Source: Micromonospora aurantiaca ATCC 27029 (GTDB taxonomy: Bacteria; Actinomycetota; Actinomycetes; Mycobacteriales; Micromonosporaceae). Taken from it: DNA of 64,000 nt. Below, piece by piece: positions 33,526 to 42,633 of this stretch. Positions within the stretch are counted from its first letter, which is position 1, and each line of letters starts with the position of its first letter. The stretch spans positions 4,658,001 through 4,722,000 of the forward strand of contig NC_014391.1 of assembly GCF_000145235.1 (NCBI RefSeq). Reading direction: 5' to 3'. The translations under genes and the position numbers were made by a program. Below the pieces are notes generated by a model. It did not search any database and was not told where the DNA came from. It saw only the letters and a list, made by a program, of their open reading frames with translations.

Positions 33526-34559
33526 AGGCGTGTTTCGTAAGTCAGGCTGGCGGTGTCGAGGCCACGGCGTGGCGGTGATCGATAGCTGAAGAGGTCTCCG
33601 GTATCTGGTTCTGCGACCAAGCAAGAACTTCATACCGGAGACCTCGTGGCCAGCGTAGCGGTGACGAGGCGGCATGACCTGACCGACGGGCAGTGGGCTG
33701 TTCTGGCTCCCCTGTTGCCTGCACCGTCGGCCACGGGTCGTCCGCCGAAATGGGAAAAACGGCAGCTCATCGACGGGATCCGGTGGCGGATCCGGATCGG
33801 CGCCCCGTGGCGGGACGTGCCGGCCGAGTACGGGCCCTGGCCGACCGTCTACGGCCTGTTCCGGCGGTGGCAGCGCGACGGCACGTGGGACAAGATCCTG
33901 TCAGCGTTGCAGGCCGCCGGTGACAGGCAGGGCCGGATCGGTTGGACGGTCAGCGTGGACTCGATGACCAGCCGCGCGCACCAGCACGCCGCGGGTGCCC
34001 GCACCGACGGGCATCTGCAGAAGGAACCGCCCGGCGGGGTGCACGACGAGCCCGCGGACCACGCGCTGGGCCGATCACGCGGCGGCCTGACCACCAAAAC
34101 CCACCTGGCCTGCGAACAGGGCCAGAAAGTCCTCTCCCTGACCGTGACCGCCGGGCACCGCGGTGACAGCCCGCAGTTCATCCCCGTCCTGCGCCGCATC
34201 CGCGTGACCCGCCTCGGCGTCGGCCGGCCCCGCACCTGCCCCGACCTGGTCCTGGCCGACAAGGCCTACACCAGCCGCGGCAACCGCCGATACCTGCGCT
34301 CACGCGGGATCAAGACCTGCATCCCCAGCAAGAGCGACCAAGACGCCCACCGCAAAGCCAAAGGATCCAAGGGCGGACGCCCACCCGCCTTCGACAAGGA
34401 TCTCTACCGGCTACGCCACGCCGTCGAGAACGGCATCAACCGACTCAAACGCCACCGCGGCGTCGCCACCCGCTACGAAAAGCTCGCAGTCCGCTTCCAA
34501 GCCGTCCTAACCATCACGATCATCACCGAGTGGCTCTGACCGGCTTATGAAACACGCCT
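33526..34559 (+). mobile_element. IS5-family element, copy B (1034 bp)
   Basis: Same ends, same length and same transposase as copy A, flanked by TA at 33524-33525 and 34560-34561. Same orientation as copy A, forming the right boundary of the putative composite transposon. Confidence 0.9.
33646..34539 (+). CDS. IS5-family DDE transposase (copy B)
   Basis: 297 residues, identical in translation to the transposase at 20908, including Asp105, Asp205 and Glu261. Start GTG 33646. Confidence 0.93.
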   Translation: MASVAVTRRHDLTDGQWAVLAPLLPAPSATGRPPKWEKRQLIDGIRWRIRIGAPWRDVPAEYGPWPTVYGLFRRWQRDGTWDKILSALQAAGDRQGRIGWTVSVDSMTSRAHQHAAGARTDGHLQKEPPGGVHDEPADHALGRSRGGLTTKTHLACEQGQKVLSLTVTAGHRGDSPQFIPVLRRIRVTRLGVGRPRTCPDLVLADKAYTSRGNRRYLRSRGIKTCIPSKSDQDAHRKAKGSKGGRPPAFDKDLYRLRHAVENGINRLKRHRGVATRYEKLAVRFQAVLTITIITEWL

Positions 34560-34561
34560 TA

Positions 34562-34764
34562 GTCTTCTATCCTCGCGTCCGGGTCTGGTTGCCGCCGTCG
34601 CGACCGCGCTCATCAACGGCCTCACGGCTTGGCAACGGCTTCGCGCCGAGGCGAGAGATCGGAAGACCGCATCCCAAGACGAGCACCTTCGTACGGCTGT
34701 GGCGGACTTCCTCACCGCCGGTTCCGGCACGACCGGGAGGCCCGGCATGTCATCGACGACTTAG
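34562..34764 (+). pseudogene. Small membrane protein gene, body cut off from its start by the composite element
   Basis: The open frame reads LLSSRPGLVAAVATALINGL, TAWQRLRAEARDRKTASQDE and ends MSSTT at a stop formed at the edge of the next IS. It has one hydrophobic segment and a charged tail. It has no start codon, but joining to 20775-20787 supplies GTG and four codons in frame (71 residues in all). The second IS5-type element inserted exactly at its stop (TAA becomes TAG), leaving the protein end unchanged. Confidence 0.45.
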
Positions 34765-35657
34765 AGCTCCTAACTCTTTAAGCGTTGGAGTCGGCGCCAG
34801 CAGATGATGGCGCAGGCGAGAGTGAGGAACGCTTCGTGGATGTCGTCGCGGATCTCCCAGCGGATGCGCAGGCGGCGGAACCAGTGCAGCAGGGCGATGG
34901 TCTGCTCGACGACCCAGCGTCGGGTGCCGAGCCCAGAGCCGTGTGGGACGCCGCGTCGGGCGATGACAGGTGTGATGCCGCGGGTCCGTAGCTCGCGGCG
35001 GTACTTGTCGAAGTCGTAGCCGCGATCGGCGTAGATGCGGTCGGGTCGCTGCCGGGGCCGGCCGCGGATGCCCTTGATGCGGGGGATCTTGTCGACCAGG
35101 GGCATGAGCTGGGTGACGTCGTGGCGGTTGCCGCCGGTCAGTGCCGTGGCGAGGGGGATGCCGCCCGCGTCGGTGATGACGTGGTGTTTCGAGCCTGGCT
35201 TGCGGCGGTCGACCGGGCTCGGACCGGTTTTGGGCCGCCCTTGAGCGCCCGGACGTGGGAGCCGTCGATCACCGCCCGGGACATGTCCAACTGGCCCGCG
35301 GCGCGGAGTCTGCCGAGCAACACCTCGTGCAGGCGCTGCCACACGCCAGCGTCGTTCCAGTCCCGCAACCGGCGCCAGCAGGTCATTCCTGAGCCGAAAC
35401 CCAGCTCTTGGGGCAGGTACTCCCACGGGATCGCGGTGTAGAGCACGAACAAGATCCCGCACAGCACCTTGCGGTCATCGAGAGGCTTGCGGCCCGGGAA
35501 CCGTCGCCGCCGGGGCGGACGGGGCGGCAGCAGCGGTGCGACCTCGGCCCAGAGTTCGTCCGAGACGACCCACGGCGGCTGCTCACCCCTCCTCACGTTC
35601 AGACAGAACGATCCTCGCGTCCCGAGGACACGCCCAACATCATTTCGTTAGGAGCTC
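34764..35657 (-). mobile_element. IS5-family element with frameshifted transposase (894 bp)
   Basis: Ends GAGCTCCTAAC (34764-34774) and GTTAGGAGCTC (35647-35657) are perfect inverted repeats, flanked by TA (34762-34763, 35658-35659). Distinct from the 1034-bp element. The transposase is read on the minus strand from two frames. Confidence 0.9.
34770..35596 (-). CDS. IS5-family transposase made by -1 ribosomal frameshift
   Basis: The first frame starts at 35596 (MRRGEQPPWVVSDELWAEVA) and carries LDMSRAVIDGSHVRALKGG with the first catalytic Asp. The rest lies in the -1 frame: RRKPGSKHHVITDAGG, RIYADRGYD with the second Asp, RWVVEQTIALLHWFRRLRIR with the Glu. The frames overlap at CCCAAAA on the coding strand (plus positions 35228-35234), which reads C-CCA-AAA in the first frame, a textbook slippery heptamer. 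A product of about 275 residues results, so the gene is functional rather than broken. Confidence 0.85.
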
Positions 35658-35707
35658 TAAGAGACGGAGCGGCGCGACGGGCGTCGGCGGGAGCAGAGCG
35701 AGGTGCA

Positions 35708-35947
35708 GTGGAAGACATCAGCTGGGGGTGGATCGCCACGGCGGTCATCGTCAACCTCACCGGGCTGGCTGGCCTGTGGATCCGCGCTCGGTGGCGTGCC
35801 CGCGCCGAGAAAGCCCGCGGTGACTCTCTCATCGCGATCGCCGAGGCACTGCCCGGCGGCGGCCGGCTGCGCGACCAGCGTGCCGACGGGTCGTGCACCA
35901 CACTGACGGTGCCCGTTGCCGCTGGCCAGGGAGCCCGTCGTGGATGA
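35708..35947 (+). CDS. Small membrane-anchored protein upstream of sigma factor
   Basis: Encodes 79 residues from GTG 35708 (VEDISWGWIATAVIVNLTGL). One N-terminal transmembrane segment (about 8-25) is followed by RARWRARAEKARGDSLIAIA and a soluble tail ending in GSCTTLTVPVAAG. It overlaps the sigma factor start by eight bases and so is probably co-translated with it; a membrane sensor or anti-sigma-like partner is one option, without sequence proof. The gene cut at 34562 has the same architecture. Confidence 0.55.
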   Translation: MEDISWGWIATAVIVNLTGLAGLWIRARWRARAEKARGDSLIAIAEALPGGGRLRDQRADGSCTTLTVPVAAGQGARRG

Positions 35948-36545
35948 ACGAACTGCCGACCAGGCGAACCGCCCAGAAGCCAAGCAGCTCCTCGGGATCG
36001 TGAATCAGTTCAGGGGTCTCAACAGCGACGTTCCCCCGGCGCTCACCGAAGCGGTAGCGGTCGTCGACCGGCGCCAGATCGTCGAGGAGTTCAGCGCCTT
36101 CTACCGCGACTATGCAACCCGCCTGGCGGCCTTCCTGATCAGCATCGGCGTGCCCCAGTCCGACGCTCTGGACATCATGCAGGAGACGATGCACAAGGCG
36201 TACCAGCGTTGGTGCAGGATCGAGCACCCGAAGGCATGGGTGAAAGCGACCGCGTCCAAGGCCTATGCCGAGCGCCTCGCCAAGCTGGACCCGGTGCCAG
36301 TCGAGGACATCGCCGATCGGCTGCCAGCCGTCCCAAGCGGCGCCGACGTCGCCGACACCAAACACGCCATCCTCACGGCGCTGCGGCAGCTGCCGATGCG
36401 GCAGCGGCAGGTGCTCGCCTGGTCGTTCGAGGGCCACACGCCAGCAGAGATCGCCGACCAGTTGCGCATGACCGCCGAGGCGGTCCGCAGCAGTCTCTAC
36501 AAGGGCCGCAAAAAGCTCGACGAGCTTCTGGGCGGCGACCAGTGA
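35940..36545 (+). CDS. ECF-type RNA polymerase sigma factor
   Basis: Encodes 201 residues from GTG 35940 inside the previous gene. Region 2 is FSAFYRDYATRLAAFLISIG with DALDIMQETMHKAYQRW, and region 4 is LRQLPMRQRQVLAWSFEGHT followed by the HTH PAEIADQLRMTAEAVRSSLYKGRKKL. The N-terminal 45 residues are an extension. It probably directs transcription of a few island genes including its own neighbours; no target promoter was recognised. The next gene starts 14 bases after its stop. Confidence 0.88.
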   Translation: MDERTADQANRPEAKQLLGIVNQFRGLNSDVPPALTEAVAVVDRRQIVEEFSAFYRDYATRLAAFLISIGVPQSDALDIMQETMHKAYQRWCRIEHPKAWVKATASKAYAERLAKLDPVPVEDIADRLPAVPSGADVADTKHAILTALRQLPMRQRQVLAWSFEGHTPAEIADQLRMTAEAVRSSLYKGRKKLDELLGGDQ

Positions 36546-36559
36546 GCGAGGGGGCGATC

Positions 36560-37297
36560 ATGAACGACAACGCCACGGAGGCCCTGGACCAGCTCACTGC
36601 GGCTGCTCGCGCCGAGCTGGACGACATTCAGCGCCGGATCAAGGCGACATGGGACGTTGAGGCGGGTCTCCGGGAAATCCTTCTTGATGAGCACTACCAC
36701 CGATTCACCGAACAGCCCGTGAGCGGATTCGACGTTGAGACTGGCTTGGCCGCCGTGCTCGCCGGCGACGCCCACCACGACACCCCGGATAATGTCGACA
36801 GCACCCCCTTTGTTCGGCACGATGCTCTGATCAATCAGCTCTTCGCCCACGCCCACGCTGATGTCCTGAGGCCTCCGCAGGAGACCACCTTCGACCGGGT
36901 ACGCCGCATCGGGCACGAGGTGAAGCAAACCGCAGCGATCCTCGTCCTGCAGGCGATCGAGGGGCTCCTACCCGACGACGACGGTCTCAAGGGACAGCTG
37001 GCACAGGCGATGATTCATGGAAACTTGCTCACCGCGCTGGCCGACGACCTCGCGGACGGGCTGGTAGGACTGAAGGACGCCCTCCAGGTGGTAACCGAGG
37101 CGGCCGACGTGCTGATGGCGACCTACGAGACTCTGATTGACCTGCGGACCACGCGCAGGACGAAGGGCGGGGGCGCAGTTCAGCCACCGGCGACCAGAGC
37201 CAAGGTCCTTGATCTGGCGATCGCCGTGAGCAGGCTGCAGCAGCCGATCAGGCGCCTGTTCGATCCGTCGGAGGAAACGGTGGGTTCGCTGCTCTGA
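36560..37297 (+). CDS. Hypothetical protein downstream of ECF sigma factor
   Basis: Encodes 245 residues from ATG 36560 with GAGGGGGCG before it. The start resembles small proteins encoded after ECF sigma genes (TAAARAELDDIQRRIKATWD). The C-terminal half is almost fully helical (LLTALADDLADGLVGLKDAL, LDLAIAVSRLQQPIRRL). No membrane segment or catalytic motif. Position suggests it is the regulatory partner or main target of the sigma factor. A terminator follows immediately. Confidence 0.7.
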   Translation: MNDNATEALDQLTAAARAELDDIQRRIKATWDVEAGLREILLDEHYHRFTEQPVSGFDVETGLAAVLAGDAHHDTPDNVDSTPFVRHDALINQLFAHAHADVLRPPQETTFDRVRRIGHEVKQTAAILVLQAIEGLLPDDDGLKGQLAQAMIHGNLLTALADDLADGLVGLKDALQVVTEAADVLMATYETLIDLRTTRRTKGGGAVQPPATRAKVLDLAIAVSRLQQPIRRLFDPSEETVGSLL

Positions 37298-37298
37298 C

Positions 37299-37333
37299 CG
37301 GCCGGAGCGGGAAGGCATGCCCCGCTCCGGCCG
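37299..37333. terminator. Bidirectional hairpin
   Basis: CGGCCGGAGCGGG (37299-37311) pairs perfectly with CCCGCTCCGGCCG (37321-37333), two bases after the stop of the plus-strand gene and just beyond the likely original end of the minus-strand pseudogene. Confidence 0.8.
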
Positions 37334-38259
37334 ATCCCGGCTACCCGACCTCGAAGCCCTTGCTGGCGTCCCTGTCAGGGGCGCTACATAGGTGTCGCCG
37401 TCCTCCCAATCGGCGGCCCAGTCGTCCATGCTGCTGGTGTGGTCCTGCACCGCCTCCAGGGCGCTCCGCGTCCTCGACGAGTGCTGTGCTCGATCGAGCC
37501 ATTCGAAGAGCTCACCGAAAAGCGCGGTGCCTCTTGATTCTCCGTGGCCCAGCGAGAACCATGACCTACTCGGGCTCCGGCGGCGGCGGGTCGGCGAGGT
37601 CAGGGGAATCCATGGCGCGCCCACGGGATCCGGGCTGTCCGACGAGAACTGGCCCATACCACACAGAGCAGCTGCTAGTTCCTGCTTGAGGGCTTGTCGC
37701 CGGCGGTACCGCCGGTCTGCCGGGCACCAGGCTTGCCCGGGACGGGCGGTGTGGTCGCGGGTGAACGCAGCGGCGACCGAGAGCACCTTCCTGCCGGTGG
37801 CGGGGTCGATGCGGGCTTCTCGCTCCTGCCGCGCCCGTGCGGCGCGGGCGACCAACTGCTGGTGCTCGTCGCGCGGCAGTAGCAGTTCGGAATCGTGGCG
37901 GCGGCCACGCAGGCGCTTGACCTCAGCGCGCTGGGCGAGGGTTTAGCGAGCGGCATGGCCGGCCGATAAGGCCCCGCCCGTCTGGTTGCGGCATGGCCTG
38001 CCGGGGCCCGCCAGGCACCTGGACACGTCAGAGCCCGGACCTGCTCGATGGTGACCCTCACGTCCGGGGTATAGCGCCCTCGCCACTCGGTCGGCTTGGC
38101 CTTGCGCACCCCGCCCCGGTTCGCCCCGGCGCCGCCGGCCGCGCCACCCGAGCCCCCCGGCTTCGGTACCTTCCCGCCGGCCGGGATACCCAGCACCTCG
38201 CGCCACACCGCAACGGTCCCGCCGCGGCTCGCCGCCCGCTGCTTCTTCCCCTTGCTCAC
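37334..38259 (-). pseudogene. Decayed hypothetical gene
   Basis: A minus-strand gene seems to begin at GTG 38259 (VSKGKKQRAASRGGTVAVWR, VLGIPAGGKVPKPGG, YTPDVRVTIEQVRALTCPGA). It then shifts frame near 37950, where the other frame has an in-frame TAA (37943-37945), and continues as RAEVKRLRGRRHDSELLLPR and ARIDPATGRKVLSVAAAFTR. A last shift would lead to a stop (GFEVG then TAG) just before the terminator. Family unknown. Confidence 0.5.
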
Positions 38260-38418
38260 CCCGCGCAGCGTACGGCTCGACCAGCCCGTGACGGTGCTAC
38301 GACGCGTCAGCCGCGCACCTGCAGCGTGCCGGGCTTCCATCGGCGGCAGCAAAGGTTGCGGAACCGTGCATCCAGCCCCACTCGGATGGCCTGACCGGCA
38401 GAGTTCTAGCCTGCCGGA

Positions 38419-39282
38419 GTGGTGGACGAGGAGGCGCGACCGGAGTTCAGGCAGTGGTACGACCGGGTGCTCGACGTTGGCCTGGCCGGCAACCAGGCAT
38501 TCTTCGGCCGTGACGTGCTGGCAGGCCTGGTGCAGGGAATCCGGGACTTCCGGGAACACCGCCAGCAGCGGTGGCAGCAGTACCGCGGGCACGGGACCAC
38601 GCTGCTGGGCTGCGCGATGTGGATGGACGACCCAGAGCTGCTCGACGAGCTCGATGCGTTGGAGGCGGCCTGCGTGGTGGTCAGCAAGCAGTCCCGTGAC
38701 AAGCACGTGCAGCCGCCGGACCTGCCGTACAAGCTGCGCCGCCTGGACGACCTCAACGCCCGCACGCCCGGCCTCCCGGTCTGTTACTTCCCTCCGCTGG
38801 AGCAGCTGACCTCCCTGGTGGACGGCAAGGCCCCGGTGATCGGGCCCGGGTGGTCACTGCCGGACCGGGATGAGGTGATCCCCACCGTACGGACGATCGG
38901 CTTCCGCAAGGGCGCGGGCACCAACGGCTCGATGCCGCCGATCCTGCACGCCAAGCTCGCGCTGCTCGGCCGCCTCTGGGAGCACGACGAGGACGACTTC
39001 GGGCCGGCCGACGTCACCGCGTTCACGCCGAAGCGGCTGTGGATCGGATCGGCAAACTTCACTGCATCGTCACGGCGCAGCCTCGAGTTCGGCTTCTGGA
39101 CCGAGGACCCGGTGCTGCTGCGCGGCGCCGAGGAGTTCCTGCTGGACCTGATCGGCAACTCCGAGGGCATCGACCCGGACGCCGACGTGCACATGCCAGA
39201 GCGGGTGCTGCCAGACTACGACGACGCGGCCATGGCGGAGGCGGCGGCCGAGCTACGGTTCGCCGACCTCGACGACGACTGA
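38419..39282 (+). CDS. Phospholipase D-like domain protein
   Basis: Encodes 287 residues from GTG 38419. The PLD half-motif is near residues 173-216: ILHAKLALLGRLW (HxK) and later RLWIGSANFTASSRRSLEFG, the GSxNxT part. Only one HxK is present, so activity would need a dimer, as for bacterial PLD-type nucleases. The first 150 residues (FREHRQQRWQQYRGHGTTLL) are not recognised. PLD-like proteins of this size occur in defence islands as nuclease effectors, which fits the neighbourhood. Confidence 0.75.
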   Translation: MVDEEARPEFRQWYDRVLDVGLAGNQAFFGRDVLAGLVQGIRDFREHRQQRWQQYRGHGTTLLGCAMWMDDPELLDELDALEAACVVVSKQSRDKHVQPPDLPYKLRRLDDLNARTPGLPVCYFPPLEQLTSLVDGKAPVIGPGWSLPDRDEVIPTVRTIGFRKGAGTNGSMPPILHAKLALLGRLWEHDEDDFGPADVTAFTPKRLWIGSANFTASSRRSLEFGFWTEDPVLLRGAEEFLLDLIGNSEGIDPDADVHMPERVLPDYDDAAMAEAAAELRFADLDDD

Positions 39283-39877
39283 CGGATCCGCGCACGACGG
39301 GCCTCAAGCGGGGCACGAGCCCGGGAGCCACCCAGGACCAGCATCGTCCTGGCCATACCAGAGCCGGCGCGTTGGGCCGGAACAGAGGGACGAGGACGAG
39401 ATCCCACCAGCGGCGCGTCTGGTCGAACAGCCCGTCGAGGTCGTCGTGGCGGGCGGGTAAGAGCTGCTGCATCTCGCGGATCACGTCCCCGGAGATCCGG
39501 TCGAATCCGCCGGTAGCCTCGTCGAGCCGTCGACGGGCAGCGGCGATCTTGTCGACGGCGCCGTCCTTGTAGCCCGTGTCAGCCGGCCGCGGTCGGCTGA
39601 CACCCGGACGTCCGACCGCCGGCGGCAGAGCACGCTGCTCCTGCCGGGCGGCGGCAACCGCGCCCTTCGCCTGGCTGACGGCGACGCGGCCGTGCAGATC
39701 GGCGGCCTCGGAGTCGCGGGTTGTGACCAGCGCGTCGAGGTCCGGCCGGGTCGTGGTGACAGAGGGCCACACGACCCCGTCGTCACCGATCCCGGTGTCG
39801 GCTGGTTGGACGTGCTCAGCTTCGTACAGCCCGAACGAGCTCAAGTCAGGCGGAGAGGCATGGGTGGACCGCTGCAC
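39059..39877 (-). CDS. Hypothetical protein, C-terminal extent doubtful
   Basis: The first 170 or so residues look real: DLSSFGLYEAEHVQPADTG, DKIAAARRRLDEATGGFDRI, DVIREMQQLLPARHDDLDGL, RWWDLVLVPLFRPNAPAL. Beyond about 39370 the frame turns Arg/Pro-rich and lies opposite the PLD-like gene, so the true end has probably been lost to a frameshift. Family unknown. Bases 39878-40116 hold no gene. Confidence 0.35.
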   Translation of the reverse strand: MQRSTHASPPDLSSFGLYEAEHVQPADTGIGDDGVVWPSVTTTRPDLDALVTTRDSEAADLHGRVAVSQAKGAVAAARQEQRALPPAVGRPGVSRPRPADTGYKDGAVDKIAAARRRLDEATGGFDRISGDVIREMQQLLPARHDDLDGLFDQTRRWWDLVLVPLFRPNAPALVWPGRCWSWVAPGLVPRLRPVVRGSVSRRRGRRTVARPPPPPWPRRRSLAAPALACARRRPGRCPRSCRSGPAGTPRRRAAAPGPRSRSRTRGCAVTMQ

Positions 39878-40116
39878 AGGTATCGGCCTTACTTCGGTCG
39901 ATTCCGTCCTCCCTCAGGCACGGCCCTGACCCCAGGGCACACAGGTCGCTCACATCGACCCGCATAAGGCTGTGTGGTGGCACATGGGTCGCTGCGCTTT
40001 CGATCTCTGGTGCCCGCCGCTGGAAATCATCTGCCTTCTGCAACGTCGTCGAACTCGTCTCGCCGGCCGAGCGTACTGAGATCTGAGATTGAGCGTTCTG
40101 CAAGTCGCGAGGACGC

Positions 40117-42306
40117 CTACGGCTCGAAATCACTTTCGGCCATGTCGATTCGTTCCGCCAAGTATCGTTCTGCGTCGTCGAGCAACGAACCAATCCGCGG
40201 GTCGCCCGAAAACTCCCGCCTGTAGGCGGCGATTGCGTCCTTGGCTTTTGAGTACCGGTGTTCTGGTTCGACATCATCCGAGTAACCGTCGCCCGACATG
40301 TCAATTTCGTATTCAAGGTTTGGCAGGACCTCGTCACGAATGCGTTCAAGCAGATCTTCACGCTCAGTGTCGGTGAAAAGCCGACAGACCGGCTCTTTCA
40401 CCCACCCACTGTCGAGCATATCGAGGGCCAGCTCCTCAAGTCGCTCGACCGCCTTCCTGCGGACCGATTCAGGTAGCGCCCCTGCCTCCTGCATCCGGCC
40501 AAGGACCCGTGGCTCCCAGTGGGCGTCGATATATCCACCGAATCGCGTCAGGTGATCGAGATCCTGCTCGTGCTGTGCTGCCCACGCGCGCAAGAAGGCC
40601 GGTGAGCACCTGTTCAACAAGAACTCAGCAAATGGGTTAGTGAAGGACACTGTAGTTGCAGCCGGGACAGTCACTCGAGGGATAACACGCGCGTACAGGC
40701 TGGCGGGCACACGGACGAGCGTGCCCCGTGTGGGTGCGCCGCCGCAGTCGACCTGCTGCAACAACTCGTCGTTATCAAGGCCATCAAGAAATACGCTTAC
40801 GGCGTTAACATCTTCGGCGATGACAGCGGCGAACCCCTCACGGATTGTCGGGTGACGAAATCGCCAGACCGGGTCGCCGTGCGTGTCGGCAGCCTGTCGT
40901 AGGAACGTGGTGTCCAGTGTTGGGAAAGCGCGCAAGACGTCGTGTTCAGTTGCGCCGAGCCGAGTCACGGCCTCCGCAAGCGCTGGTGTGAAGTGGACCG
41001 GCGCTGGGAGTTGGTTACCTGAGAGGTAGACGCACGCGAGTGCCGCACGGGGGCCGGGCTCCAGCTGGCGGAGGACATCACTCAGGAACGCAACCGGACG
41101 CTCGACGTACCGGACAAGGTCGTCTTCGGTGGTCAGACGTATACGGCGGGTGAAGGCACGCCACGCGAGGCGGCGGGCGACTTCTGGCTGGAACCGCGCG
41201 ACCGCTGCGGCGCGACGCAAATGAGGACGCCACTGTTCGAGGATCTGCCGGGGTTGGTCACCCGCACGAAGGTGGTTATAGAGAATCTGCCGTTTCTCCG
41301 CGGCCGTAAGGTCCGTGACGTCGATGACCACCTTGCGTTCCCGAAGCCGTGGGTAAGAGTACTCCTTTAGGTAGGGTCGAGCGTCGCGATAGATGTAGTC
41401 GCGGCTGGTCAGAATCACGCGAGCACCCTGACCCACGGCCGTCATCACCTGATCCATCCGGCGCGACCAACCGTCGGTGAGGGCCGCATCGTGGCGAATG
41501 CCACCGAAGGCGTCATCGACCCAGAACAGTTGGCGAGGTTCGTCCGGATCCCACGCGGCGACAAGTTCATCCGCTGAGTCGACCCGGCGGACGCTGCACC
41601 CCCAGTTGTCAAGAGCGGCCATCGCAAGCGTCGCCGCGATTGTCGACTTGCCGCACGCCGGCTCGCCCAGTAATAGAACAAACCCGTGTTCGGCCACCGC
41701 GTCTGCGGCACGTCGGTACGCCTCCGTCGGCACGAATGTCGCGAGGTCCGCCTCCAGCCGACTCAATAAGGCGCGAGCTTGGCGCAGGCGCCGGTCGTCC
41801 AGGATCTTGCCGAGATCGCCCAGCCCATAAACGCGCGGCACATACCGTCGAAGGTCTGGACGCTGACTGATTTGCTGGCAAACCCATCGACCGTCGAGGA
41901 CAAGGCACTGCTGCACACCATAGGTGTGGAGTTGTTCCTTCAGCCATGCCTCTGTCTGCCCCGTAACCGCGAGGTTAGTAAGGAGTAGATAGGCGTCACA
42001 CAGGCCCCGTGCTCGCAGCTTCCTGACCTTGGCGATCTCGTCTTTGAGCATCGACGGCGTGAGCGTCCCGGAACCGTGAACGCTGAACTTGCACTGCGCG
42101 ACTGTCGCGGTGCTCGCGCCGATCCCCGACAGCCCGATCGTCGCCTGAGTTGCCCAATGACCATGGAAAGCGCCGTCACGGCCGGCATCGTTGCTATCGG
42201 CGAATGTGTGGAATGTCTGCCCGAGAACGTGCTGCAAGATCACCGCACACAGATCCTGGAAGGCGCGCCAACCCAGCTTGTGCAAGTCGTAGTCGAGGAG
42301 GGCCAC
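40117..42306 (-). CDS. Restriction-endonuclease-like domain fused to STAND NTPase (nSTAND3/Avs-like)
   Basis: Encodes 729 residues from GTG 42306 (VALLDYDLHKLGWRAFQDLC); an open frame to 42582 exists but looks random. The N-terminal 150 residues resemble a PD-(D/E)xK nuclease: DAGRDGAFHG and VAQCKFS. Then a STAND ATPase: Walker A LLLGEPACGKST, Walker B QLFWVDDAFGG, and VILTSRDYIYRD, the TSR sensor found in antiviral STAND proteins. The C-terminal half is helical, a likely ligand-sensing region. Such nuclease-STAND proteins sense phage components and cleave DNA. It is the strongest defence candidate in the window; activity and ligand are inferred. Confidence 0.78.
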   Translation of the reverse strand: MALLDYDLHKLGWRAFQDLCAVILQHVLGQTFHTFADSNDAGRDGAFHGHWATQATIGLSGIGASTATVAQCKFSVHGSGTLTPSMLKDEIAKVRKLRARGLCDAYLLLTNLAVTGQTEAWLKEQLHTYGVQQCLVLDGRWVCQQISQRPDLRRYVPRVYGLGDLGKILDDRRLRQARALLSRLEADLATFVPTEAYRRAADAVAEHGFVLLLGEPACGKSTIAATLAMAALDNWGCSVRRVDSADELVAAWDPDEPRQLFWVDDAFGGIRHDAALTDGWSRRMDQVMTAVGQGARVILTSRDYIYRDARPYLKEYSYPRLRERKVVIDVTDLTAAEKRQILYNHLRAGDQPRQILEQWRPHLRRAAAVARFQPEVARRLAWRAFTRRIRLTTEDDLVRYVERPVAFLSDVLRQLEPGPRAALACVYLSGNQLPAPVHFTPALAEAVTRLGATEHDVLRAFPTLDTTFLRQAADTHGDPVWRFRHPTIREGFAAVIAEDVNAVSVFLDGLDNDELLQQVDCGGAPTRGTLVRVPASLYARVIPRVTVPAATTVSFTNPFAEFLLNRCSPAFLRAWAAQHEQDLDHLTRFGGYIDAHWEPRVLGRMQEAGALPESVRRKAVERLEELALDMLDSGWVKEPVCRLFTDTEREDLLERIRDEVLPNLEYEIDMSGDGYSDDVEPEHRYSKAKDAIAAYRREFSGDPRIGSLLDDAERYLAERIDMAESDFEP

Positions 42307-42633
42307 GTCGCCATCATCCCGTACCGGCTTGCGTCGCACCGCTTCGCGTAGCCATGCGCCCGCAGCGTCACCAGCATCGGCCGCGCCAGGCCCGGTCGAG
42401 ACCTGTGGGCGAAGTCTGTGGAACTCCCGGCCGTGGTTGAGTCCCGGCGCTCGTCGATGCGCGACGTTGGGGCACGTTCGGTGTCGTCGCACCCACCTGC
42501 GCACGCCGATCTGAGCACGACAGCCAGCGCGATGCCGTCGACCTCGCTCATCGTCTGCAGTATGAGAAGGCGGTGGGCTCAACCGCGGTGGGACCCAGCC
42601 TTACGGACGGACTGAGCCCCACCCACCCAAAGA

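Larger units (their letters stand above)
20788..34559. mobile_element. Putative composite transposon bounded by two identical IS5 copies
   Basis: Two apparently identical 1034-bp elements in the same orientation enclose 11.7 kb. The outer flanks carry TA on each side, and joining them restores an open frame with its own GTG start, as expected if the whole 13.77 kb moved as one unit. The cargo is a plasmid/ICE-like module plus a nested 3.8 kb insertion with ccdA and padR. Direct repeats would also let the cargo excise as a circle. Independent insertion of the two copies cannot be ruled out. Confidence 0.6.
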
